64,000 nucleotides of DNA from Martinezella dioscoreae (GTDB lineage: Bacteria; Pseudomonadota; Alphaproteobacteria; Rhizobiales; Rhizobiaceae). Shown piece after piece: positions 56,882-64,000 of the stretch. Position numbers and translations under genes: made by a program. Position 1 is the stretch's first letter, and the number at the start of each line of letters is the position of its first letter. The notes under the pieces were generated by a model. The model had not been told where the DNA came from, did no database searches, and saw only the letters and a program-made list of their open reading frames with translations. The stretch covers positions 186,001 to 250,000 of the forward strand of contig NZ_BLAJ01000002.1 of NCBI RefSeq assembly GCF_009176305.1. The letters are read 5' to 3'.

Positions 56882-57106
56882 CTATTCTTCCCATTCCTCG
56901 TCATCGGCGGAAAGCAGATCCACCAGCGCGGCCACTTTGCCGGCAGGCAGATGCCGGCCTTCGCCGATCAAAGCCTCATCGCTGTTGACCCAAGCCCATG
57001 CCTCGGACAGTTCCGTCGGCGTTGCACCTGTCGCAACGATATCAGCGATAAGGGTCTCGTCTACAGGGCCGAGTACGGAGGTGACGTCTTGTGAAGTCAA
57101 TATCAT
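56882..57106 (-). CDS. small acidic protein, function unknown
   Basis: 74 residues, acidic C-terminus. Start MILTSQDVTSVLGPVDETLI, GAGGAG upstream. Helical pattern with ATGATPTELSEAWAWVNSD; no domain I can name. Single gene. Confidence 0.7.
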   Translation of the reverse strand: MILTSQDVTSVLGPVDETLIADIVATGATPTELSEAWAWVNSDEALIGEGRHLPAGKVAALVDLLSADDEEWEE

Positions 57107-57242
57107 GTCCTGCTCCTCTTCCTGTTTGTCAGACCATGAGCATCCCTCGAATATAGAAACTTAGGGATGAACTTCCACCCGTGACCAGGCCGCGCCGGTA
57201 TGAAATATCTCCATCAATCGATTGAAATATCAGGGAAAAGAT

Positions 57243-57281
57243 CTCACTCACCGGCAAAGGAAAATCTTGCCGGTGAGTGAG
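57243..57281 (-). terminator. intrinsic terminator downstream of sfnG
   Basis: A 15-bp perfect stem, CTCACTCACCGGCAA / TTGCCGGTGAGTGAG, 9-nt loop, followed on the minus strand by ATCTTTTCCC. It lies 94 bp after the sfnG stop. Very strong stem. Confidence 0.8.
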
Positions 57282-57374
57282 GTTGTTTGCATCTCGCTGC
57301 CGCGGTTCGCCGAAATATGGGCGCCAGCTTTGAAAAGTGCGAGAGATCAAAGCGATGTTGTGTGGGGGAAGCGC

Positions 57375-58478
57375 TTACTCAGCAGCCACAGCAACAGCAT
57401 CCCGAATTTCCTCGAGCGCACGCACTAGCGGAATGACGTGCTTGCCGAAATATTCGACCTCTTCCTGGAAATGCAGGAAGCCGAGAAGGATCAGATCGGC
57501 ACCCGCCTGCTTCAGAGCGATAATGCGCTCGGCAACCTGCTGCGGCGTGCCGATCAGGTTAGAGCGGAAACCGTCATTATACTGCACCAGATCTTCGAAG
57601 CTGGATTTCGCCCAATTGCCCTCACCTTCCGGTGAAGCCTTGCCGGCATTCTTCACCTCGTGCCCGAAGGCCTTGACGGCATCGGGATTGGCTTTCTCGA
57701 CAATCTCGGCAAGAACCGCCTTGGCTTCCTCTTCCGTCTCGCGCACGATCGCGAAGGCGTTGACGCCGATGCGCACATGATGGCCGTTCGCTTTTGCCTT
57801 GGATTGGATATCGTCCACCTGCTTGGCAATCTCCTCGGGCGTGTTGCCATTGGTGAAATACCAGTCGGATACGCGCGAGGCCATGTCGCGGGCCGCACGC
57901 GACGAGCCACCCTGGAAAATTTCCGGCTGCGGATCGATCGGCTTCGGCTTCAGCGAATAATCGGTAAACCGATAGAAATCGCCACGGAAAGTGAAGCTGT
58001 CTTCGGTCCAGATGCCGCGCAGCGCCCGGATGAACTCCTCCGAGCGGCGGTAGCGCTCGTCATGATCGAGCCAGTGCTCGCCGATGGCCGCGAACTCGCC
58101 GCGAAACCAGCCGCTGACGATATTGACGGCGACGCGGCCGTTGGTCAGGTGGTTGATGGTGGCGATCTGCTTCGCTGCCAGCGCCGGCGTCCATGGCCCG
58201 GGCAGGATTGCCGCAATGACTTTCAATTTCGTCGTCGATTCCAGCAGGGCATGGCTGAAGGAAACGGATTCATGCTGAAACTCCGCGCCGTAGCCCGCCG
58301 TGAAGCGTATCTGGCTCAGCGCATAGTCGAAACCACTCGCCTCGGCGATCTGCGCAAGCTTTCTGTTGTAGTCGATCGTCCAGCTCGTGCGCTGCTCGAT
58401 GTTCGAGATGACCAACCCGCCCGACACATTCGGCACCCAGTAGGCGAATTTCAAAGCGTCTCTGTTCGCATCGCTCAT
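57375..58478 (-). CDS. sfnG: dimethylsulfone monooxygenase (FMNH2-dependent)
   Basis: 367 residues, luciferase-like flavin monooxygenase. The N-terminal KFAYWVPNVSGGLVISNIEQ and the blocks RFTAGYGAEFQHESVSFSHA, VNIVSGWFRGEFAAIGEHWL and FQGGSSRAARDMASRVSDWY match the SfnG of Pseudomonas. Converts dimethylsulfone to methanesulfinate, supplying sulfur under sulfate limitation; a flavin reductase is needed but not seen nearby. Start ATG 58478 after GGGAG. In this window the sulfate importer is 35 kb away. Confidence 0.92.
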   Translation of the reverse strand: MSDANRDALKFAYWVPNVSGGLVISNIEQRTSWTIDYNRKLAQIAEASGFDYALSQIRFTAGYGAEFQHESVSFSHALLESTTKLKVIAAILPGPWTPALAAKQIATINHLTNGRVAVNIVSGWFRGEFAAIGEHWLDHDERYRRSEEFIRALRGIWTEDSFTFRGDFYRFTDYSLKPKPIDPQPEIFQGGSSRAARDMASRVSDWYFTNGNTPEEIAKQVDDIQSKAKANGHHVRIGVNAFAIVRETEEEAKAVLAEIVEKANPDAVKAFGHEVKNAGKASPEGEGNWAKSSFEDLVQYNDGFRSNLIGTPQQVAERIIALKQAGADLILLGFLHFQEEVEYFGKHVIPLVRALEEIRDAVAVAAE

Positions 58479-58782
58479 TGATATCTCCCGGTTTGAATTG
58501 TCCTCTGCCGAGTACAAGGATGAAGATTCCAACCCATTGCGATTACATTCTATAGATTCTCTAGATTATCGAACAAACCTATCCCAAGTTTCAGCTGTTT
58601 TGCGAAAAAGCTGCGTTGCGAACCTCGCCCGATGGGGACGATGACGTGACAAGGAAGCTTGGGGCCCAAAGGTGAAACGGCCGTCGAAGGCCATAATGCA
58701 GCCGCAAAGCGCGCAAATCAAAGCGCCGCCGTCCCCATACCTGATCGGACAATCGACCCGAGATCGCATAGGTCTCGAGCTG
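58479..58782. other. intergenic stretch upstream of sfnG
   Basis: About 304 bp; the part next to sfnG is AT-rich and should hold the promoter. No gene supported. Confidence 0.4.
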
Positions 58783-58950
58783 TCAGAATGTTGGGCCGGC
58801 TCCGCCGTTCTTCAGCGTGAAATAAGCAAAGGCTGCTACGAAAAATGCAATGATGGCCAAAATCGCCAGCAAACGCTTGAGCCAGGGAGGCGTTTGTCTC
58901 GGCGGTTTCGGCTTCGGACGGCGTTCAAACTTGATGACATTATCGGACAT
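58783..58950 (-). CDS. 55-aa single-pass membrane protein
   Basis: Begins MSDNVIKFERRPKPKPPRQT and has one helix LLAILAIIAFFVAAFAYFTL, then a short tail ending GGAGPTF. A proline/arginine-rich N-terminus before a membrane anchor recurs in small rhizobial proteins (recalled). No clear ribosome-binding site. Real peptide likely; function unknown. Confidence 0.6.
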   Translation of the reverse strand: MSDNVIKFERRPKPKPPRQTPPWLKRLLAILAIIAFFVAAFAYFTLKNGGAGPTF

Positions 58951-59125
58951 GACAATCGATTAGCGAAGATCAAATGGTTTGCCAATCCTGTACGAGCGCC
59001 AACGATGTGACGTTTCCGCCATCGGCCAGATTAAATGCTCCATTCATCCAAACTCTCAATCTTGTCCGCTACGCTTCGGGGTGGCGGATAGTCGATTGAA
59101 GCTCACACATCCCGAAGGTGCCTTC

Positions 59126-59890
59126 TTGAATATCCTCAATAAAATTCGCCCCTGGAGCCCGCAGCAGCGTGCATTGATCGTCCCCTTCCCGGCAAAACAG
59201 GATCTGGCCGAACGTAAATCCGCGGCAACCAGCGCCGACGGCCCGATTGTGGCGTTTTTTACTGAAGGCAGTTTTTACGAGCAGGAAAAGGAGCGCATGG
59301 CCCATTCGGCGGAGCGGATCGGGCTGAAGGTACATGCAACGGCAGTGCCCAGCGCCGGCAGCTGGGTACTGAATGCCGGGCTGAAACCCGGCTTCCTGCT
59401 TAAGGAAAGGGCGAGGCTGCGCGGGCCTATTCTTTATGTCGACGTCGATGCAGTCTTCCACCGCAATCCCTGGCCGGAGCTTCGTAAACGCGAATGCGAT
59501 ATTGCAGTCTATTATGAGTTCGATGCACGTCTTATCAGCGCGACGATTCTCATCAACGATACGCCCGGCGCGGCGGAGCTCATCGAGCGCTGGCGGGAAG
59601 GATGTCTTGCCAAGCCTGACGTGTGGGATCAGGTGGTTCTGGAGGAAATCATCGCCGAGGACGCAGCGAGCGCGAAGCCCCAATTCCGTGTAGCCAGACT
59701 GCCTGCGTCATTCTGCTGGATATTCGATCGGGTCGAGAATGGTGCTGTCGGCGAGGTCTTCATCGAACAGCTACAGGCAAGCCGCGAGGCGACCAAGCGC
59801 AAACGCTGGTTTGGCCGCATCGGCAAACGGCTGAAGCGCCGTCGTGATCGTGTCGAGGAAATCGAGCGCATCCTAAACGGTGACAATTGA
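59126..59890 (+). CDS. nucleotide-diphospho-sugar transferase-like protein (TTG start)
   Basis: 254 residues. Glycosyltransferase-type DxD in LYVDVDAVFHRNPWPEL (D106, D108) after IVAFFTEGSFYEQEKERMA; C-terminal WCWIFDRVENG-like segment (ASFCWIFDRVENGAVGEVF) and a basic tail. The TTG at 59126 has GAAGG 7 nt upstream; GTG 59081 is the alternative. Substrate and acceptor cannot be told; single gene, between a small membrane protein and a convergent dioxygenase. Confidence 0.75.
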   Translation: MNILNKIRPWSPQQRALIVPFPAKQDLAERKSAATSADGPIVAFFTEGSFYEQEKERMAHSAERIGLKVHATAVPSAGSWVLNAGLKPGFLLKERARLRGPILYVDVDAVFHRNPWPELRKRECDIAVYYEFDARLISATILINDTPGAAELIERWREGCLAKPDVWDQVVLEEIIAEDAASAKPQFRVARLPASFCWIFDRVENGAVGEVFIEQLQASREATKRKRWFGRIGKRLKRRRDRVEEIERILNGDN

Positions 59891-59930
59891 GGCGGGCTTC
59901 GAACGAGCCTGCCACACGATCAAATCTGAA

Positions 59931-60860
59931 TCACAGCATGTCGCCGAGCGTCCAATGATTGTTCCATCGCGCATCGATCTCATCCTCGACATTCTGATAG
60001 CGAATATCGGTGGAAAGGCGCAGTCTGCGCTGGCTGTCCTGATTGGTGGTGGAAGCGTGGATCATGAATGGTGAATGGAGCATGATGTCGCCCGCCTCAT
60101 AATCGGCGACCAGCCAGCGCGTGTCGAAGCGCTCAGCCATGCCAGGCAGATCTTTCGAAACCCAGCCACCCTCCGTCATATTGCGGTTGAACGCGCTGAC
60201 ACGCTCTTCGGGGCTGAGATCCCTGTTCTTTTCGCCAAACTCCCGCTCCATCTCTCGGCCGATCGCGTGCGATCCCTCCAGATAGGTCAGCCCGCCCATT
60301 TCGATCGGGATATCGCCGATCGGTATCCATGCCGTGACGATCCGGCTGGTGCCGCCCCGAAGATAGACCAGATCATAATGCGCCGGCGTCGCCGTCGCCG
60401 TTCCCGGCCGCACATGGCGCATGATCTTGCGCTTATGCAGATAGGAGATGCCTGACAGGAAGTCATCCATGAAGCGCGAAAGACGCGGCTGCGCGCAAAA
60501 GCCCTCATAGGCGACCGAGCGCACGAGCGACATCAGGCAACGATCGACCTCCCGGCCTTCCGGCGCCGAAGCGGACGATATTCCATCCCTCGGATCCGTT
60601 CCCTCCTCGATCAGCCCCGTCTTCGCCATGTGACCGAAGACCCAGCCGCGAAAATCGATCACGTCCTTGCGCGGCAGAAATCCCTTGAGCCACACATAGC
60701 CGTTCTCCTCGTAGAGCGTGCGGATTGCCTCAACACCGATGCACGGATCGGTCGGGGTGAGATAACCGAGCCGATGGGGCGCGGTGGAGAGAACCTTTCC
60801 ATTGGCAACAAGGTTAAGTGCACTTTTGTCGGAAAGGACGCTCTGCATGGGAATCGACAT
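59931..60860 (-). CDS. phytanoyl-CoA dioxygenase (PhyH) family protein
   Basis: 309 residues. Fe(II)/2-oxoglutarate oxygenase: iron ligands H161-x-D163 in TPAHYDLVYL and a distal His (H262 or H268) in LHSPFMIHAST, 2OG-binding Arg R278. Hydroxylates an unknown small molecule. Start faces the AraC gene across 97 bp; such dioxygenase/AraC pairs are usually regulator and target. Confidence 0.9.
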   Translation of the reverse strand: MSIPMQSVLSDKSALNLVANGKVLSTAPHRLGYLTPTDPCIGVEAIRTLYEENGYVWLKGFLPRKDVIDFRGWVFGHMAKTGLIEEGTDPRDGISSASAPEGREVDRCLMSLVRSVAYEGFCAQPRLSRFMDDFLSGISYLHKRKIMRHVRPGTATATPAHYDLVYLRGGTSRIVTAWIPIGDIPIEMGGLTYLEGSHAIGREMEREFGEKNRDLSPEERVSAFNRNMTEGGWVSKDLPGMAERFDTRWLVADYEAGDIMLHSPFMIHASTTNQDSQRRLRLSTDIRYQNVEDEIDARWNNHWTLGDML

Positions 60861-60957
60861 TTCACTCGCCTACGGTTTGATTTGATTGCCCATTGAATCT
60901 AGCAGCCAGCGATGCTTCACTACATGGACGAAAGTGATACTGGACTTTTCGCTCACC

Positions 60958-61785
60958 ATGACATCGACAACACATGCCATCTACCGCTCGCCACTTGCCT
61001 CCACCGGAGGACTGGCCGTCACCGGCAGCGGCAGGCAGCATGCCATGCATGCCGTTAAAGCACGGAAGCTGCCGAGCTATGCGGTGGTGCTCGTCGAAAG
61101 CGGCCAAGGCTTTCTCGAAACGGATGCCGGCGGCCGCAGAAGCGTGAAAGGCCCGGCGCTCTTTTGGCTCTTCCCGAACCGCCAGCACTCTTATGGTCCC
61201 GATGCGCAAGGCTGGAGTGAGCGATGGGCGCTTTTCGAAGGCTCTCTCGTGCGCGACTTCCTGCGACTGCGCCTCATCAGCGAGCAGAATCCGCTTACCA
61301 CCCTTCGTAATCTCGATAATGTGCAGCGTCTCTTCGGCTCCATCCACGACGACCTTATCGAAGACACCAACCTATCAAGAGCAGCTGCTTCATCCGCTCT
61401 TCATCAGATCGTCATTCTGGCTGCACGGCAGGCGAGCCAGATCGCTCCCTCTCCTCGGCAAGGCTCGGATATCGGCGAGATCATCGAGGCTCTTCGCCAA
61501 AGAGCAACAGAAGCTCTCGACATGGCGGCTTTTGCAGCTGAATGCGGCATGTCGCCCGCCACGCTGCGCCGAAAAATTTCGGCGGAAGTCGGGTTGCCGC
61601 CGAAGGGGTTTCAGCTTCGCGTGCGCATGGACCGTGCAAAGGAGTTGCTGACGATGACGGATGACAAGATCGAGATCATCGCCTCAAAAGTCGGATTCGA
61701 TGATCCGTTCTACTTCTCCCGGCTGTTCCATGAGCGCGAAAACTGCACGCCGCGCGATTTTCGCGCCCGCTACCGGAGAAGCTGA
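60958..61785 (+). CDS. AraC-family transcriptional regulator
   Basis: 275 residues; N-terminal cupin-like sensing domain (about 1-165), C-terminal AraC HTH pair (LDMAAFAAECGMSPATLRRK; KIEIIASKVGFDDPFYFSRLF). No clear ribosome-binding site before ATG 60958; a longer upstream reading from TTG is unlikely. Likely activator of the divergent PhyH-family gene. Confidence 0.88.
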   Translation: MTSTTHAIYRSPLASTGGLAVTGSGRQHAMHAVKARKLPSYAVVLVESGQGFLETDAGGRRSVKGPALFWLFPNRQHSYGPDAQGWSERWALFEGSLVRDFLRLRLISEQNPLTTLRNLDNVQRLFGSIHDDLIEDTNLSRAAASSALHQIVILAARQASQIAPSPRQGSDIGEIIEALRQRATEALDMAAFAAECGMSPATLRRKISAEVGLPPKGFQLRVRMDRAKELLTMTDDKIEIIASKVGFDDPFYFSRLFHERENCTPRDFRARYRRS

Positions 61786-61823
61786 TCGATCAAGATAGGC
61801 CGAACACGTCGCAACGGCCCTTG

Positions 61824-62717
61824 TCAAGCCGCATCATTCCCCGACGGCGCTCGCTCCAAATTCCGGCGCCGCCAGGCCGCCGGTGCCTCCCCCACCCGCT
61901 TGCGGAAAAAGCGTGAGAAATAGGCGGGATCTTCAAAGCCTACTTCACGACCAATATCCTCGACGGAGCGGATGGTGAACATCAGCAGACGCTTGGCTTC
62001 CAGCAGCCGCCGGTCCAAAAGCATCTCCTTGACACTGTGCCCGAACACCTCGCGCGCCGCCTTATCGAGCAGATGCGGCGTCGTGGCGAGCAGGTCGACA
62101 TAGGTGCCGACCGGCCAATCGCTCTTGTAATGGCGGTCTATGGCGCTGCGTAGCGCCAAGGCAAGCGTCACGGTCGGTAAAGCTGAAGGCAGCGCCGCGC
62201 TGCCGCCAAGCCGGTTCATCAGCGACAGCACGACGCCGATCAGCCCCAGCATGACTTTTTCGCTTTGGCCGCCGCGCTCGCGATATTCGGCGCTGACCAT
62301 TTGCAGCAGCGTGTCGATCTTTTGCCAGGAAGGATCGCCCGGCCGTGCCGTCAGAAAGGTCGGCACGTCAAGGCTTAGATCCACCTGAGGTACCAAAGCC
62401 TTTAAAGTATCGTCCGATATCGAGACGACGATGGCATCGGACTGATCGTCGACATCGAATCCATGAATGATGTTACTCGGCACGAAGCTGATCGTCGGAG
62501 CGGAAAAATTCCAAGTCCGATCCTCGATCCGGTAGCGACCGTCGCCCTTGTACCAATAGGTGATCTGCCCCATCAACGGGTGTTTATGAGACGCGACATG
62601 CCCAAAATGCAGCGTTTTGCGGTCCATGACCGTTTCCACGTGCAGAAATCCGACGTCAAGCGCCCGGCTCGGCACGCCATAGACAAAGAAATTCGGGATT
62701 TCGTTCTTCTGCGACAT
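61824..62717 (-). CDS. AraC-family regulator, HpaA-like
   Basis: 297 residues, about the length of HpaA. Start MSQKNEIPNFFVYGVPSRAL, cupin-type sensor domain with HVASHKHPLMGQITYWYKGD, and a C-terminal AraC domain (RSVEDIGREVGFEDPAYFSR). Divergent from the hpaB-type gene with a 95-bp gap; in E. coli HpaA activates hpaBC with 4-hydroxyphenylacetate. Confidence 0.88.
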   Translation of the reverse strand: MSQKNEIPNFFVYGVPSRALDVGFLHVETVMDRKTLHFGHVASHKHPLMGQITYWYKGDGRYRIEDRTWNFSAPTISFVPSNIIHGFDVDDQSDAIVVSISDDTLKALVPQVDLSLDVPTFLTARPGDPSWQKIDTLLQMVSAEYRERGGQSEKVMLGLIGVVLSLMNRLGGSAALPSALPTVTLALALRSAIDRHYKSDWPVGTYVDLLATTPHLLDKAAREVFGHSVKEMLLDRRLLEAKRLLMFTIRSVEDIGREVGFEDPAYFSRFFRKRVGEAPAAWRRRNLERAPSGNDAA

Positions 62718-62812
62718 GCCGGAAAAAGTACCAGCGAATTGCCCCCTTTGTCCATGGTCGCGCCGAGGGTTCGGACGTAGCATTGATCATGATCTCAAGG
62801 GAGGAATACGAG

Positions 62813-64000
62813 ATGCGAGCTGAAGATCACCGCAGCGACAAGACCCGTCCGTTTACCGGCGCCGAATATCTGGAAAGCCTGCGCGATGGCCGCGAAGTCT
62901 ATATCAATGGCGAGCGCATCGCTGATGTGACTGCGCATCCCGCCATGCGCAACTCCGTCCGCTCACTCGCCCGCATGTACGACGCGCTGCATGACGAAAA
63001 GACTAAGGAACGTCTGACCTCGCCGACGGATACGGGATCGGGCGGCTATACCCACAAATACTTCCGAGTGGCGAAATCTTCCGCCGAGCTTGTGGCACAG
63101 CAGGGCGCCATCGCCGATTGGGCGCGCATGTCCTATGGCTGGATGGGCCGCACCGCAGATTACAAGGCGGCCCTTATGAATACACTCGGCGCTAATGCCG
63201 ACTGGTACGGCCCGTTCAAGGACAATGCGCTTTCCTGGCATAAGCGCGCGCAGGAATCCGTGCTCTTCATGAACCATGCGATCGTCAATCCGCCGATCGA
63301 CCGCCACAAGCCCGCCGATGCCGTCAAGGATGTCTTCGTCCACATTACCAAGGAGACCGATGCTGGCATCTATGTCTCCGGTGCCAAGGTGGTGGCGACA
63401 TCCTCCGCACTGACCCACTATAATTTCCTCGCCCAGAGTTCGGCGACGGTCACGGAAGACCCGTCGCTCTCTGTCATGTTCATCGTTCCGATGAATGCGC
63501 CTGGCATTAAGATGTTCTGCCGCGTCTCCTATGAGCAGACCGCCAATACTGTGGGACATCCCTTCGACTATCCGCTGTCGTCACGCTTCGATGAGAACGA
63601 CGCCATTCTGGTGCTCGACAATGTCTTCGTGCCCTGGGAGGATGTGCTTGTGCTGCGCGACGCGGCAAAGATCCTCTCCTTCCACCCCGCTTCGGGCTTC
63701 ATGCATGGCTATTGCTTCCAGGGCTGCACGCGTTTCGCCGTGAAGCTCGATTTCATCGCCGGATTGCTGGCTAAGGCGCTGCGCGCGACCGGCGGCGATG
63801 CCTTCCGCGGCAATCAGGCGGCACTTGGCGAGGTCATCGCACTTCGCCACATGTTCTGGTCCTTCTCTAATGCCATGGCCTACAATCCGCAGCCCTGGGC
63901 GAATGGCGCGGTGCTGCCAAACATGGAAGCGGCCCTCTCCTACCGCACCTTCATGTCAGAGGCCTATCCCCGCGTCATCGAAACGGTCCGCAAAGTCATC
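62813..64000 (+). CDS. hpaB: 4-hydroxyphenylacetate 3-monooxygenase oxygenase component (HpaB family), cut by window end
   Basis: 396 codons present, no stop before the window ends; full-length HpaB is about 500-520 residues. Start ATG 62813 with GGGAGGAAT upstream. FTGAEYLESLRDGREVYING, FVPWEDVLVLRDAAK and RFAVKLDFIAGLLAKALRAT are family blocks. Two-component FADH2-dependent phenol hydroxylase; the reductase (HpaC) may follow outside. Similar paralogues act on other phenols, so the substrate is inferred from the regulator. Confidence 0.9.
   Translation, partial: MRAEDHRSDKTRPFTGAEYLESLRDGREVYINGERIADVTAHPAMRNSVRSLARMYDALHDEKTKERLTSPTDTGSGGYTHKYFRVAKSSAELVAQQGAIADWARMSYGWMGRTADYKAALMNTLGANADWYGPFKDNALSWHKRAQESVLFMNHAIVNPPIDRHKPADAVKDVFVHITKETDAGIYVSGAKVVATSSALTHYNFLAQSSATVTEDPSLSVMFIVPMNAPGIKMFCRVSYEQTANTVGHPFDYPLSSRFDENDAILVLDNVFVPWEDVLVLRDAAKILSFHPASGFMHGYCFQGCTRFAVKLDFIAGLLAKALRATGGDAFRGNQAALGEVIALRHMFWSFSNAMAYNPQPWANGAVLPNMEAALSYRTFMSEAYPRVIETVRKVI

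Overview
The window looks like chromosome, chromid or large-plasmid DNA of a Rhizobium-type alphaproteobacterium (Hyphomicrobiales). The evidence is high GC, dense ABC-transporter operons, rhizobial-type small proteins and family variants (standalone LigD polymerase domain, uronate dehydrogenase, ManD, SfnG), and promoter-like sequences of the alphaproteobacterial EcfG type. The species cannot be fixed from the sequence. I see no rRNA, tRNA, CRISPR array, phage or insertion sequence.

Layout. 0-9.2 kb: a ROK regulator faces a seven-gene minus-strand operon (solute-binding protein, two permeases, two ATPases, acetyltransferase, GH20 hexosaminidase) that fits uptake and cleavage of chito-oligosaccharide-like sugars. 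9.5-17.4 kb: housekeeping and stress genes (RidA, SDR, LigD polymerase domain, GST, small stress proteins, cardiolipin synthase, an EEP phosphoesterase). 17.5-22.1 kb: uronate dehydrogenase, then a sulfate ABC operon (sbp-cysT-cysW-cysA). 22.3-31.1 kb: a complete potassium locus, reading on the minus strand: 27-aa membrane peptide, kdpF, kdpA, 53-aa membrane peptide, kdpB, kdpC, kdpD, kdpE and a PtsN-like protein. A KdpE-box-like repeat and several hairpins lie in the leader. 31.6-37.6 kb: a LacI regulator faces an unassigned sugar operon (class I aldolase, Gfo/Idh/MocA oxidoreductase, D-lyxose-type isomerase, PfkB kinase, Zn-dehydrogenase) with a LacI-type operator just before its first gene.

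37.7-42.4 kb: a Tim44-like protein, HU, a glycerophosphodiesterase, a beta-propeller gene remnant and an acyltransferase. 42.6-50 kb: a second LacI regulator heads a CUT1 sugar ABC operon that carries, between the permeases and the ATPase, a 702-residue protein with an ADP-ribosylglycohydrolase N-terminal domain. This is the best candidate in the window for undescribed chemistry. 50-53.5 kb: GntR, MFS transporter and mannonate dehydratase (hexuronate/aldonate use). 53.5-57.1 kb: a FUSC-type membrane protein and small stress-type genes, two of them behind EcfG-like promoters. 57.3-64 kb: dimethylsulfone monooxygenase (sfnG), a glycosyltransferase-like protein, a phytanoyl-CoA-dioxygenase-family/AraC pair, and an HpaA-like regulator divergent from an hpaB gene cut by the window end.

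Overall this is a catabolic and stress-response region. Three sugar-uptake or sugar-use operons each have a local repressor, and potassium, sulfate and sulfone acquisition are also represented. Start codons were moved inward from the longest possible frame wherever a Shine-Dalgarno sequence and family length supported it. Residue numbers are hand counts and may be off by one or two.
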